Assembly: GCA_902774215.1 (NCBI GenBank)
Contig: CACYHU010000041.1
Span: 1-64,000 of the forward strand
Origin: an uncultured Chloroflexota bacterium
GTDB lineage: Bacteria; Chloroflexota; Anaerolineae; Anaerolineales; Anaerolineaceae
Length of the DNA stretch: 64,000 nt
Reading direction: 5' to 3'
Positions 18,617 to 27,576 of the stretch are shown in pieces. The notes beneath the pieces were generated by a model. That model searched no databases and had not been told where the DNA came from. It saw nothing but the letters and a program-made list of their open reading frames with translations. Each line of letters starts with the position of its first letter. Positions within the stretch are counted from its first letter, which is position 1. The translations under genes were made by a program, and so were the position numbers.

Positions 18617-20140
18617 ATGCTCTCACGTGTTTATTCCTGCGCTTTGACCGGTCTGAACGGGACGATCATTGAAGTTGAGGTGGATTTTTCCGGACTGGAA
18701 GAACCGAAAACCATTGTAGTCGGTCTCCCTGATACTGCCGTACAGGAAAGCAGGGAAAGGATCCGCAGTGCCATCAAAAATTCCGGGCTGAAAAGCATGC
18801 GGCGCCGCATCACGGTAAATCTGGCTCCGGCGGATCTCCGCAAGGAAGGTCCCTGTTTTGACCTGCCTATCGCCATCGGTGAACTTGCCGCCCGGGATGA
18901 AACATGGATACCGGAACTGGATGACACCATGATCATCGGAGAGCTTTCCCTGGACGGCTCTGTCCGTCATGTCCGGGGTGTTCTTCTAATCGCGGCCAAG
19001 GCAAAGGAAATGGGATTCAAACGGATCTGTGTTCCGGCCTGCGATGCTCCCGAAGCTGCCCTGATCCCGGAAATCGAGGTACTGCCGGTACATTCCCTTC
19101 TGGAGCTTTACGACCACTTTACCGGTATAAAACAGATCGAACCGCAGCAGCCCTGTGAGCTAACGGAAACCAGTGTTGTTGTCAGGACTGATTTCAGCGA
19201 GATCAAGGGGCAGGAGCATGTCAAACGCGCTCTTGAAATTGCAGCCGCCGGATCGCATAACGTACTGATGAGCGGTTCCCCCGGTACCGGAAAGACACTG
19301 CTGGCACGGGCACTTCCATCCATCCTGCCGCGTATGACGCTGGAAGAAAGTCTGGATGTCACCCGGATCTATTCCATTGAGGATATGCTGCCGGCAGATA
19401 CACCGCTGATCCAGAGCCGCCCCTTCCGGGCACCGCACCATACCGTCAGCTATGCCGGGCTGGTCGGCGGCGGGAATATTCCCCGTCCCGGCGAGATCTC
19501 CCTTGCACACCGCGGCGTCCTGTTCCTCGATGAATTTCCGGAATTTGATCCCCGTGTCCTGGAAGTGCTGCGCCAGCCGCTGGAAGACAAGGTCGTCACT
19601 ATCTCCCGCGCTACCGGAGCTTACAGCTTTCCTGCGAATTTTATGCTCGTGGCTGCCATGAATCCCTGTCCCTGCGGATATTACGGTGACCCGACACACA
19701 ACTGCACCTGTTCAGAATTTTCGATCCAGCGTTACCAGAAACGCATTTCCGGACCGCTGTTGGACCGCATCGACATCCAGATCAACGTTCCGCGAGTCGA
19801 TTACGAAAAACTATCAGCCAATTCAGTGGGAGAAAGCTCCGCATCCATCCGCGAACGGGTCGAAGCTGCCCGGGAACGGCAGCGGAACCGTTTCAAAGAT
19901 AATCCGAATGTCACCTGCAATTCCGAAATGGGTCCCGCAGAGATCCGTCAATACTGCCGTCTGGATGCGGAAAGCGAAAAACTGGTCAAGGGACTGATGA
20001 CGCATTACAACATTTCAGCCCGCGCTTATCACCGCCTGCTGAAGCTCGCGCGGACGATCGCGGACCTGGACGCTTCCCCTGATATCCGCACTCCTCACAT
20101 CGCCGAAGCCATTCAGTACCGTCCGCGGAATAACGGATAA
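18617..20140 (+). CDS. comM: YifB-like magnesium-chelatase family ATPase (ComM type)
   Basis: The 507-aa protein has the family order: an N-terminal Lon-protease-like fold (residues 1-~170), an AAA+ Mg-chelatase domain with Walker A SGSPGTGKT and Walker B GVLFLDEFPEF, a Cys-rich insertion CPCGYYGDPTHNCTCS and a C-terminal helical lid. Relatives in the ComM/YifB family act as branch-migration helicases in natural transformation. AAAGGATCC precedes the start. The symbol is by family only; transformability of this organism is not shown. Confidence 0.95.
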   Translation: MLSRVYSCALTGLNGTIIEVEVDFSGLEEPKTIVVGLPDTAVQESRERIRSAIKNSGLKSMRRRITVNLAPADLRKEGPCFDLPIAIGELAARDETWIPELDDTMIIGELSLDGSVRHVRGVLLIAAKAKEMGFKRICVPACDAPEAALIPEIEVLPVHSLLELYDHFTGIKQIEPQQPCELTETSVVVRTDFSEIKGQEHVKRALEIAAAGSHNVLMSGSPGTGKTLLARALPSILPRMTLEESLDVTRIYSIEDMLPADTPLIQSRPFRAPHHTVSYAGLVGGGNIPRPGEISLAHRGVLFLDEFPEFDPRVLEVLRQPLEDKVVTISRATGAYSFPANFMLVAAMNPCPCGYYGDPTHNCTCSEFSIQRYQKRISGPLLDRIDIQINVPRVDYEKLSANSVGESSASIRERVEAARERQRNRFKDNPNVTCNSEMGPAEIRQYCRLDAESEKLVKGLMTHYNISARAYHRLLKLARTIADLDASPDIRTPHIAEAIQYRPRNNG

Positions 20141-20236
20141 AAACGCGATATAATAATGAGACAATCAGCTTAAATGCTGAATATTATGCTGAAATTGCAG
20201 AAAGACTGAAATACGGCTGAAAAGCCTTCACTGACT

Positions 20237-21547
20237 ATGGAACCCGGAAGTAATCTTCCGTCCCTTGCGGACAATTTATTACTGCTCATTCTGATCATTT
20301 TTGCCGTGCTGGACCTCCTGGCGGCAGTTATCCTCCACGTTTATCGTTACCTGCTTGAAGAAAATATCGTCATTCCCGGAGGGGAAGACAAAAGCGACAG
20401 CCGCCCTATCAGCGCGCGGCTGCTGGATGACAAAGCTCTGGTTGACAAACTGAACATCGCAGCCCGCTTTCTGAACGGCATGACCGGCGGATTTGCTGTG
20501 GTTTACGCTATCCGCGTGATCCCATATCAGCTTACGGCCGCATTGCTGAGCCTATATGTGCTCTGTGTTGTCCTGATCCTCATTCTCCTGGAATCCGTTG
20601 TGACAGCCATCACCGCGAAAAACCCGCAAAAGACCGCGGACAGCCTTGCCGGGATATGTGTTTTTCTCAGCAGATTATTCACCCCGCTTTATCTGCTGGT
20701 CCACCGCATCATCCCGAAACCGGTCGTCGTGACCCCTCCGGATATCGAAAAGGAAGAAAGCCATCTGAAGGATTGGGTGGAAAATATACCGGAAAACACG
20801 ATCCTGGAGCAGGATGAGAAGAAGATGATACGCTCCATCGTCCATTTTTCCAATACCATGATCCGTGAGATCATGATCCCCCGGGTGGAAATCGATGCCC
20901 TTGAGCTTGAAACTCCCCTGGATGAAGCAGCCCGGCTGATCCAGGAATCCGGACATTCCCGGCTGCCGATTTATGATGATGAGATCGACCGCATCGTCGG
21001 TGTTCTCTATGCGAAAGACCTGCTGCAGGCTTATGTGGAGCAGCGACACGTAACACTCAGGGACCTGATGCGCCAGGCATTGTTTGTGCCTGAATCTAAA
21101 ATGGCAGGAGATCTGCTCAACGAGATGAAATCTTCCGGGATCCATATGGCTGTCGTGGTCGATGAATACGGCGGTACTTCCGGGATCGTCTCCATGGAAG
21201 ATATTGTGGAAGAGATCGTCGGTGAGATCCGCGATGAATATGATGACCGGGAAGAAGAACTGGTCAGGGAACTCGGTCCGGATGAATATTCCTTCCTTGG
21301 ACGAATCGATCTGGAGGATGTCAACGAATATCTGGGAACTCACCTGACCCGTGAATCAGCAGACACACTGGCAGGTTTCCTCTATTCACAAATCGGAAAA
21401 ATTCCCGTGATCCACGAGAAAGTGGAAGCGGAAGGCTGGGTTTTTGAGATTCAGGAACTTTCGGGCAGAAGGATCCAGCGGGTGAAGGCATCCCGCGTTC
21501 CGGAAACACCACAAACAGAAGAAGAGGTAAAAGATGATAAGCAATGA
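20237..21547 (+). CDS. CBS-domain membrane protein of the CorC/HlyC type
   Basis: The 436-aa protein has about three N-terminal membrane helices (near residues 13-36, 80-120 and 135-160) and then two CBS domains (MIPRVEIDALELE, and ESKMAGDLLNEMKSSGIHMA with VVDEYGGTSGIVSMEDIVEE). It ends in a CorC_HlyC/transporter-associated domain. Such proteins are linked to magnesium/cobalt efflux, with CBS domains sensing nucleotides. The membrane part is shorter and less conserved than classical CNNM proteins, so the substrate is open. The 3' end overlaps cdd by 14 nt. A TATAAT at 20149-20154 may be its promoter. Confidence 0.92.
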   Translation: MEPGSNLPSLADNLLLLILIIFAVLDLLAAVILHVYRYLLEENIVIPGGEDKSDSRPISARLLDDKALVDKLNIAARFLNGMTGGFAVVYAIRVIPYQLTAALLSLYVLCVVLILILLESVVTAITAKNPQKTADSLAGICVFLSRLFTPLYLLVHRIIPKPVVVTPPDIEKEESHLKDWVENIPENTILEQDEKKMIRSIVHFSNTMIREIMIPRVEIDALELETPLDEAARLIQESGHSRLPIYDDEIDRIVGVLYAKDLLQAYVEQRHVTLRDLMRQALFVPESKMAGDLLNEMKSSGIHMAVVVDEYGGTSGIVSMEDIVEEIVGEIRDEYDDREEELVRELGPDEYSFLGRIDLEDVNEYLGTHLTRESADTLAGFLYSQIGKIPVIHEKVEAEGWVFEIQELSGRRIQRVKASRVPETPQTEEEVKDDKQ

Positions 21548-21938
21548 GCAAAAACAGGAACTTGGTAAAATTGCCGCCGAAATGCGGAACCTGAGTTACA
21601 TTCCCTACTCCCATTATGCTGTCGGCGCCGCGCTGCTGACAAAAAGCGGAAAGATCTTCACCGGCTGCAACATTGAAAATGCAGCCTTCCCGGTGACGAT
21701 CTGTGCGGAACGCACCGCAATTTTCAAAGCAATTTCCGAGGGCGAAAAAGAATTTGAAGCCATCGCCATCGCCACCGAAGACGGGCAGGGATATCCCTGC
21801 GGCTCATGCCGGCAGGTGATGGTGGAATTTTCCCTGGATATGGAAGTCATGCTTGCCGATGCGGAAGGAAAGATCACCGCAGATTTGAATATCTCCGAGC
21901 TGCTGCCGGGTGCTTTTACGCCGGATAAGCTGCACTGA
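21534..21938 (+). CDS. cdd: Cytidine deaminase
   Basis: Cdd converts cytidine and deoxycytidine to uridine forms in pyrimidine salvage. The 134-aa protein has the small tetrameric type zinc site: CNIENAAFPVTICAERTA (Cys and catalytic Glu) and PCGSCRQVM (two Cys). YIPYSHYAVGAAL forms the substrate loop. It starts inside the end of the CBS-protein gene and is followed closely by recO. Confidence 0.97.
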   Translation: MISNEQKQELGKIAAEMRNLSYIPYSHYAVGAALLTKSGKIFTGCNIENAAFPVTICAERTAIFKAISEGEKEFEAIAIATEDGQGYPCGSCRQVMVEFSLDMEVMLADAEGKITADLNISELLPGAFTPDKLH

Positions 21939-21948
21939 CAGCGGATCC

Positions 21949-22695
21949 GTGGAGCGCTCTGTACATTTCCGGGCAATCGTTGTCCGGCATACAAACTATG
22001 ATGAAGCGGACCGCTTTATCACTTTCCTGACGCCCTTTCAGGGACGGGTCTCCGCGCTGGCAAAGGGAGTCAGGAAGATGAGCTCACGCAAAGCTGGACA
22101 TCTGCAGCCCTTCACCTACGTGGATGTCCAGCTGTCAAAAGGCCGCGGTGCCTCATGGCTGGTGACACAGGTTTCTACCATTGAAGCATATCCGGATATT
22201 CTGGCATCTCTCGACAAAACCGTACGCACCTCCTGCGTGCTGGAACTGGCGGAACGTTTTTCACTGGACGATGTTGAAAATGTTCCGCTCTTTCAGCTGA
22301 CATTGGACACCCTGCGCCGCATCGCGATCCTTGAAGACATATTTCCGGTCCAGCGCTATTTTGACCTGCAGCTGCTGAACGTCACCGGATACCGGCCGCA
22401 GCTTTTTGAATGTGTGCGCTGCCATAAAAAGATCCTGCCTGAAGATCAGTATTTTCACTACGGAATGGGCGGCGTCCTCTGCCCTGACTGCGGATCCGTT
22501 ACTGCCGGCGCCAGGAAAATCACCATGAAAACGCTGAAATATCTCCGCTACTATCAGACACACTCCTTTCCCGAAGCCGCTGCTGCCGGCTGGCCTCAGG
22601 ATATCCGCCTCGAATCGGAAAACCTTCTCACCGGATATCAAAGCTATCTGCTGGAGCGGAAGACCAACAGCCAGGAATTTCTGGAAAAATTATAG
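21949..22695 (+). CDS. recO: DNA repair protein RecO
   Basis: RecO works with RecR to load RecA on SSB-coated DNA. The N-terminal OB fold reads FRAIVVRHTNYDEADR and TFLTPFQGRVSALAKGVRK, and a four-Cys zinc site is formed by CVRCHKK and CPDCG. I chose the GTG at 21949, giving VERSVHFRAIVV (248 aa), because it lies beyond the cdd stop. An ATG 13 codons upstream (21910) would overlap cdd and add a tail atypical for RecO. Confidence 0.93.
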   Translation: MERSVHFRAIVVRHTNYDEADRFITFLTPFQGRVSALAKGVRKMSSRKAGHLQPFTYVDVQLSKGRGASWLVTQVSTIEAYPDILASLDKTVRTSCVLELAERFSLDDVENVPLFQLTLDTLRRIAILEDIFPVQRYFDLQLLNVTGYRPQLFECVRCHKKILPEDQYFHYGMGGVLCPDCGSVTAGARKITMKTLKYLRYYQTHSFPEAAAAGWPQDIRLESENLLTGYQSYLLERKTNSQEFLEKL

Positions 22696-22791
22696 ATCCG
22701 GAATTTGAGAGATTTTTTGAAATTTGTATCTGTCTTTTGAAAGAATAAATATATACACCACATGTTATAATCGATGGAAAGGAATGGAACG

Positions 22792-23913
22792 ATGACGCAA
22801 GAAATCAAAGCAGGGATTATCGGATGCGGGAAGGTTGGTCCCTTCCATGCAGCGGCTTACCGGAAAATCGAAAACTGTGAGCTCTGCGCGGTCTATGACG
22901 TACAGGAAGAACGGGCGGAAGCTTTTGCACAAAAATACGGAGCCAAAGCTTATACCTCAATCGAAGCCATGGTGAAAGAAAACGGGCTGGATGTGGTCAG
23001 CGTCTGCACTCCGCATCCTGTTCACAGACAGGCAGCAGTGGAAGCGCTTAAAGCCGGAGCCAACATCGCCATTGAAAAACCGCTTGCCTCTTCGCTGGAA
23101 GACTGTGATGCCATCCTGCAGGCAGCCGAAGAAAACAACGCGGTCGGTACCGCCATCTGTCAGCGCCGTTTTTTCCCGCCTTCCATGCGTATCCGCAAAG
23201 CAATTGACGAGGGAAAGATCGGTAAACCGATCCTCGGCACCGTTAACATGTATGGCTGGCGGGATGCCGCCTATTATGCCAGTGATCCCTGGCGCGGCAC
23301 CTGGAAAGGTGAAGGCGGCGGTGTGTTGGTAAACCAGGCACCCCATCAGCTGGATCTGCTGCTGTGGTATATGGGGGAGATTGAAGAACTGTATGGCATG
23401 TGGGACACGCTCAACCATCCGGGGCTTGAAGTGGAAGACACCGCTCTGGCAGTCATCCGCTTCAAAAACGGCGGTTTGGGCAATATCGTTGTCAGCAATT
23501 CCCAAAATCCGGCCCTTTACGGCAAAGTCCACGTCCACGGGAGCAACGGCGCATCCATTGGCGTTCAGACCGACGGTGGAGCCATGTTCATCGCCGGTGT
23601 TTCCTCCATCACAGAAGCACCCTACAACGACCTCTGGACCATTCCCGGAGAAGAAGACAAAAAGGATCTGTGGAAAGCCGAAGATGAAGCTTATTTCCGG
23701 ACCATTGACGCCACCACCCATTTCCACTACGTCCAGCTCAAAGACTTTACCGACGCACTTCGTGAAGGGCGCAGACCGCTGATCTCACTCTATGATGCCC
23801 GTCAGACTGTCGAACTCTTCACTGCCATTTACCGCTCACAGAGAGATAAAAAGCCTGTCCGCTTCCCTCTCATGCCTGAATTCGGGACTGATTTTGATGG
23901 AAGGATCATGTGA
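22792..23913 (+). CDS. Gfo/Idh/MocA-family oxidoreductase
   Basis: The 373-aa protein has the NAD(P)-binding GIIGCGKVGPFHAAAY at the N-terminus and the family EKPLASS motif near residue 95. The C-terminal alpha/beta domain includes WRGTWKGEGGGVLVNQAPHQ with the expected catalytic His. Members oxidise or reduce sugars and inositols; the substrate is unknown. The frame is open to an ATG at 22774, but a TATAAT at 22766-22771 lies only 2 nt before it. The ATG at 22792 has AAAGGA at good spacing and is preferred. Confidence 0.94.
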   Translation: MTQEIKAGIIGCGKVGPFHAAAYRKIENCELCAVYDVQEERAEAFAQKYGAKAYTSIEAMVKENGLDVVSVCTPHPVHRQAAVEALKAGANIAIEKPLASSLEDCDAILQAAEENNAVGTAICQRRFFPPSMRIRKAIDEGKIGKPILGTVNMYGWRDAAYYASDPWRGTWKGEGGGVLVNQAPHQLDLLLWYMGEIEELYGMWDTLNHPGLEVEDTALAVIRFKNGGLGNIVVSNSQNPALYGKVHVHGSNGASIGVQTDGGAMFIAGVSSITEAPYNDLWTIPGEEDKKDLWKAEDEAYFRTIDATTHFHYVQLKDFTDALREGRRPLISLYDARQTVELFTAIYRSQRDKKPVRFPLMPEFGTDFDGRIM

Positions 23914-24021
23914 TTTTTTTTAGCAATTTATGACTTATGAAAACAAACCTTCCGGAAATAAGTCACAAAACACTGCAATCAAACCGGGACAATCAGGGGA
24001 CTGATAAAATCAGTAAAAAGG

Positions 24022-24051
24022 TTGCTTACAAATTATTATGATTAGTATAAT
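24022..24051 (+). promoter_or_regulatory. Probable promoter of the HAD-family gene
   Basis: TTGCTT (24022-24027) and an exact TATAAT (24046-24051) are 18 bp apart in a 170-bp AT-rich gap. The transcript would start near 24058, ahead of the AAAGGA ribosome-binding site. Confidence 0.6.
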
Positions 24052-24084
24052 AAAAGTTAGTTTGCAGTGGAAAGGAATATAATA

Positions 24085-24981
24085 ATGGCATTGATCGTAA
24101 CCAATAATCGTGAAATGATCGATTTCAAACCAAAGAAAGAATTCTTTGTCGGGATCGATTCCGATGGCTGTGTATTTGACGCTATGGAAATCAAACACAA
24201 GGAATGTTTCATTCCCAACACCGTCAATGCCTGGCGTCTGCAGACCGTTTCACGATATGCGCGGGAAACACATGAATTTGTCAATCTCTACTCCAAATGG
24301 CGCGGGCTCAATCGCTGGCGCAATATTATCCGCACCATGGATATGCTGCGGGAGCATCCCGGCGTCAAACGCTGCGGTTTTGAAGTAATGCAGCTGGACG
24401 GCATCCGCGGATTTGTCGAAAGCGGCACCAAGCTCAGCGACGCGGGACTGTTTGCCTACATGCGGACCCACCACGAACCTGATCTGCAGATCGGTGTCCA
24501 GTGGTCTTCTGATGTCAACGCTGCCATCGAACGCATTGTTCATGGCATGATGCCGTTCGCTCCGGTCAAACCGAGTTTCAAAGCTCTGGCTCCTGAAGCC
24601 GATTTGGCATGTGTTTCTGCTACACGCAACGTAGATCTTGCCCGCGAATGGACTTTTGCCGGAATTCTTGACGATGTGGAGCTGCTCTGCGGGCAGGAGG
24701 TCGGAAACAAAGAACAGATCCTGCACATGACAGCGGAAGGGAAATATCCAAAAAACCACATTCTGATGATGGGCGACGCACCGGGTGACATGGAAGCCGC
24801 TCACGCAACAGGAGCTTTATTCTATCCCATCAATCCGGGATATGAAGCCGACTCCTGGGACCGCTTTTACAGCGAAGCATATAAAAAATTTCTCGATGAG
24901 ACCTATGCCGGAGAATATGAAGCAAAGCTCATCCGTGAATTTGAAAGCCTTCTGCCGGAAGTTCCCCCATGGCAGAAATAA
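24085..24981 (+). CDS. HAD-superfamily hydrolase
   Basis: The 298-aa protein has HAD motif I in IDSDGCVFD (nucleophile Asp25, acid Asp27) and motif IV in MMGDAPGDMEAA. A large helical cap lies between them. HAD proteins are mostly phosphatases; the substrate is not evident. It follows the Gfo/Idh gene on the same strand, which hints at sugar metabolism. The frame extends 6 codons upstream, but the ATG at 24085 is preferred because AAAGGA lies about 9 nt before it. Confidence 0.9.
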   Translation: MALIVTNNREMIDFKPKKEFFVGIDSDGCVFDAMEIKHKECFIPNTVNAWRLQTVSRYARETHEFVNLYSKWRGLNRWRNIIRTMDMLREHPGVKRCGFEVMQLDGIRGFVESGTKLSDAGLFAYMRTHHEPDLQIGVQWSSDVNAAIERIVHGMMPFAPVKPSFKALAPEADLACVSATRNVDLAREWTFAGILDDVELLCGQEVGNKEQILHMTAEGKYPKNHILMMGDAPGDMEAAHATGALFYPINPGYEADSWDRFYSEAYKKFLDETYAGEYEAKLIREFESLLPEVPPWQK

Positions 24982-25046
24982 ATCGTTTTTGTTTTATCTA
25001 TTAATTATCAGCAAGACCGGATCATATATCCGGCGGAGGTGCCAAT

Positions 25047-25424
25047 ATGAAAATTCTTGAATCAGCCGAAGATTATCTGGAAATGATCCTGGTCATTAAA
25101 CGGAAAAAGGGGTCTGTCCGTTCAATTGATATCGCTCATGAAATGAATTTCTCCAAACCAAGCGTCAGCATCGCGATGAAAAAGCTCCGTGAAGAGAATC
25201 TGATCACCATCAACCAAAGCCATGAGATCGATCTGACGCCCAGAGGGAAAGAAATTGCTGAAAGGATCTACGAAAGGCATATAGTGCTCAGCAAGATCCT
25301 GATGAAGCTTGGCGTGGAAGAAACAACCGCCGTCAAAGAAGCCTGCCGCATCGAACATGTCATCAGTCAGGATTCCTTTGAAAAGCTTAAAACAGCTGTC
25401 AGCCAGAGAAACTACATCGATTAA
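25047..25424 (+). CDS. DtxR/MntR-family metal-responsive regulator
   Basis: This 125-aa protein starts with the DtxR-type winged helix (ESAEDYLEMILVIKRKKGSV, then FSKPSVSIAMKKLREE) and the dimerisation helices with ERHIVLSKILMKLGV and EACRIEHVIS, which carry Glu, Cys and His ligands typical of the family. It lacks the SH3-like third domain, as in MntR. It probably represses metal uptake genes when iron or manganese is plentiful; the targets are unknown. A GGAGGTG ribosome-binding site lies 6 nt before the ATG. Confidence 0.93.
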   Translation: MKILESAEDYLEMILVIKRKKGSVRSIDIAHEMNFSKPSVSIAMKKLREENLITINQSHEIDLTPRGKEIAERIYERHIVLSKILMKLGVEETTAVKEACRIEHVISQDSFEKLKTAVSQRNYID

Positions 25425-25441
25425 CCTTCTGATCCCGTTAA

Positions 25442-25488
25442 AAAAAGACGGATATTTTGCGATAATACCGTAAAATATCCGTCTTTTT
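25442..25488. terminator. Bidirectional intrinsic terminator
   Basis: GACGGATATTTT (25447-25458) pairs perfectly with AAAATATCCGTC (25472-25483), flanked by A5 and T5. It serves the DtxR gene (plus) and the RNA-repair operon (minus). Confidence 0.85.
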
Positions 25489-25545
25489 GCATTATGCGGT
25501 AATTCAGGATAATTCTGATAGAGGGTATTTCCATGTTTACGGCGA

Positions 25546-26715
25546 TCAAACACATCTCCATTCAACTGCCTGAGCCTCATCCGGCGAAGGAAGCACCGTC
25601 ATTTCAAGCATCTTATTTACAGCTGATTCGGGAACGGCGTTATCCCTTCCCAAATTCCGTTCGGCACGCTTATTCCAGTCTGTTTCCAGATAAATGATCC
25701 GGACACGTGCCTTATACTGCTCAAAGAACCTGACCAGTTTCTGCCTCAGATCCTTCGTCAGATCAGTGGCATTCCATATGAATGGCTGTTTCTTACGGAG
25801 AAAAATTCTTGCCTGTTCCTGAGAGGTCCGGATCACTGCTCCCTGAGGATCCCCATGGCCGATACACATTTTTTTCCGAATGTCATCCAGAGAAATCACC
25901 GGCATCTCTGAATTATGCTGCCGAATCCAGGTATCCTTTCCTGTACCGGGTAAACCGGAGATCATGATCACCTCTCCCCAGGTATCATCAAACAGAATCT
26001 GATCAGCAGCGACATTGCGGCCGGAGAGATAAGCATACCCGGTAAAGCTGTCTTTAAATGGATAAGGACAGTGAAAACACTCCGCATCCTCAGCTGCCAG
26101 TTCAGCAAGCCGAATCTGTTCAAGAGCATTTTCAATATTATCAGAGATCCGCCCTTTTACATCGGCTTTTGAGAGCATACACAAAAGGTACCAGGAAAAA
26201 TCAGCTGCCAGTTCAGCAGCAGCCGCAGTCTCCCGCGCAATTTTTTCCGGGTCATTACGATCGATCAGGTTTACAGGCAGCATATGATATCGAACCAAGG
26301 AGCAGACAGTTTCACGGAAAACGATATTTTCCATGGTACCGCAAAGTCCGCAGTCCCGCCAGAGGAACGTTCGCACGATCTGACTCCCGGTCAAAGAATG
26401 ATGCGGCGAACTCCATACGCTATTTTCAAGCCTCGTCGTTTTTACCTTCCCGATATCATGAAGGAGTGCTGCCAGGAAGAGTTCCTCTTTATGTCGGTCA
26501 GATAATGTATAAAAGTCCGGATCCGCCGCAAGTTCCCGGCAAACCATCTGCATATGGGTATACACATCACCTTCGCCGTGATAGACCGGATTTTGGGGAG
26601 TGTCCTTCATGGCTGAAAAACAAATCCCGGAAAACAGCGGATCGATTTTGTCCCATTGAATATCCGCTGACGAAGAGCAAGGGATCAGGTCATAAAGCTG
26701 CTCTGTAAATTTCAC
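25546..26715 (-). CDS. HD-Pnk: HD phosphohydrolase fused to polynucleotide kinase
   Basis: The N-terminal half is an HD-domain phosphohydrolase with His54, the pair His86-Asp87 (LLHDIGK), His105-His106 (SPHHS) and a late Asp185 (SKADVKGR). The C-terminal half is a P-loop kinase of the T4 Pnk/AAA_33 type: GLPGTGKDT at 254-262, candidate base Asp277 or 278 (SLDDIRK), and an Arg-bearing lid near KDLRQKL. The same two-domain order is known from Runella HD-Pnk, which heals broken RNA ends by removing 2',3'-phosphates and phosphorylating 5'-OH. GTG start with GGGAGA about 6 nt upstream. It lies 30 nt downstream of an RNA ligase gene, completing a heal-and-seal pair. Confidence 0.9.
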   Translation of the reverse strand: MKFTEQLYDLIPCSSSADIQWDKIDPLFSGICFSAMKDTPQNPVYHGEGDVYTHMQMVCRELAADPDFYTLSDRHKEELFLAALLHDIGKVKTTRLENSVWSSPHHSLTGSQIVRTFLWRDCGLCGTMENIVFRETVCSLVRYHMLPVNLIDRNDPEKIARETAAAAELAADFSWYLLCMLSKADVKGRISDNIENALEQIRLAELAAEDAECFHCPYPFKDSFTGYAYLSGRNVAADQILFDDTWGEVIMISGLPGTGKDTWIRQHNSEMPVISLDDIRKKMCIGHGDPQGAVIRTSQEQARIFLRKKQPFIWNATDLTKDLRQKLVRFFEQYKARVRIIYLETDWNKRAERNLGRDNAVPESAVNKMLEMTVLPSPDEAQAVEWRCV

Positions 26716-26745
26716 AATTATCTCCCATCTGAATCAGGGAAACAG

Positions 26746-27546
26746 TCAAGGTTGATTATACAGGCTATCGATCGGCACTGCCAGCTGATTGGGAATGATC
26801 GGCTTGTCGATCCAATGCATTTCGGAAAAATCCACGCATTGCAGAAATGCTGCGCGTACAAACTTCATCCGGTCAACGACCCGCCCGTTTTCCTCGACTT
26901 TGATGTAAAGCCCTTCCATCAGCCCGGAAAGGTCCGTCTCATTACAGGCTCTTTCCGGATCCAGCCCCAATTGGACAGCAGCATCAGACAAATTTTCATG
27001 CTGATTTCCGCTTATAAAGCTGGATCGTCCCAAAAGTTTCAGCATATCATTTTTGGTTTGATATACGCCGCTTCCAAGGACCGGAACTGATACAACAGGT
27101 ATATCTTTCAGCATCTGATGTCTGGCAGGCGTATCCAGAAAGCTGCCGGTTTCACGATCAAGAATGTCAAATTCAAGAAAATAATGCGGCAGTGCATCGT
27201 AGAAGATCGTATGCTTGGCATACACCCATTCACCGTACATGATGAATCTTGTTCCCAGGAGACTGAAAAAAGCATCTCGGAAGGTCGTCGCCCACTGTTT
27301 CATCAGGTTGAAATGGCGCTCCCGGTAACCGCCGGTCAGATAGTGTCCCCGGCTCTGCAGCAGCAGCTCTCCCTCATCATCGAATGAAATGGCAGAATTC
27401 GCGCCATCACATTTCTCCTCGATCACCAGATAACGGTTTTTTATCGTCTCAAAAAGTATCTGACGAAGGTCCTCATCACCGGGCTGCAGCCGGGATCCTT
27501 CAATATGCGGTGTGCGCGGATATTTTCGGATCGTAATCTGCTCCAT
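26746..27546 (-). CDS. ATP-dependent RNA ligase
   Basis: The 266-aa protein has the covalent nucleotidyltransferase motifs in order: motif I EEKCDGAN with Lys45 as the AMP-accepting nucleophile, motif III FIMYGEW (Glu106), motif IV EGLYIKVE and motif V MKFVR. RGHYL and YFLEFDI lie between. It should seal 5'-phosphate and 3'-OH RNA ends, the ends made by the HD-Pnk encoded directly downstream. The frame is open to a GTG at 27567; the ATG at 27546 is preferred because AGGAAAAG precedes it. Confidence 0.9.
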   Translation of the reverse strand: MEQITIRKYPRTPHIEGSRLQPGDEDLRQILFETIKNRYLVIEEKCDGANSAISFDDEGELLLQSRGHYLTGGYRERHFNLMKQWATTFRDAFFSLLGTRFIMYGEWVYAKHTIFYDALPHYFLEFDILDRETGSFLDTPARHQMLKDIPVVSVPVLGSGVYQTKNDMLKLLGRSSFISGNQHENLSDAAVQLGLDPERACNETDLSGLMEGLYIKVEENGRVVDRMKFVRAAFLQCVDFSEMHWIDKPIIPNQLAVPIDSLYNQP

Positions 27547-27576
27547 TAATCTTTTCCTGTCCTGCACGTAATGTTT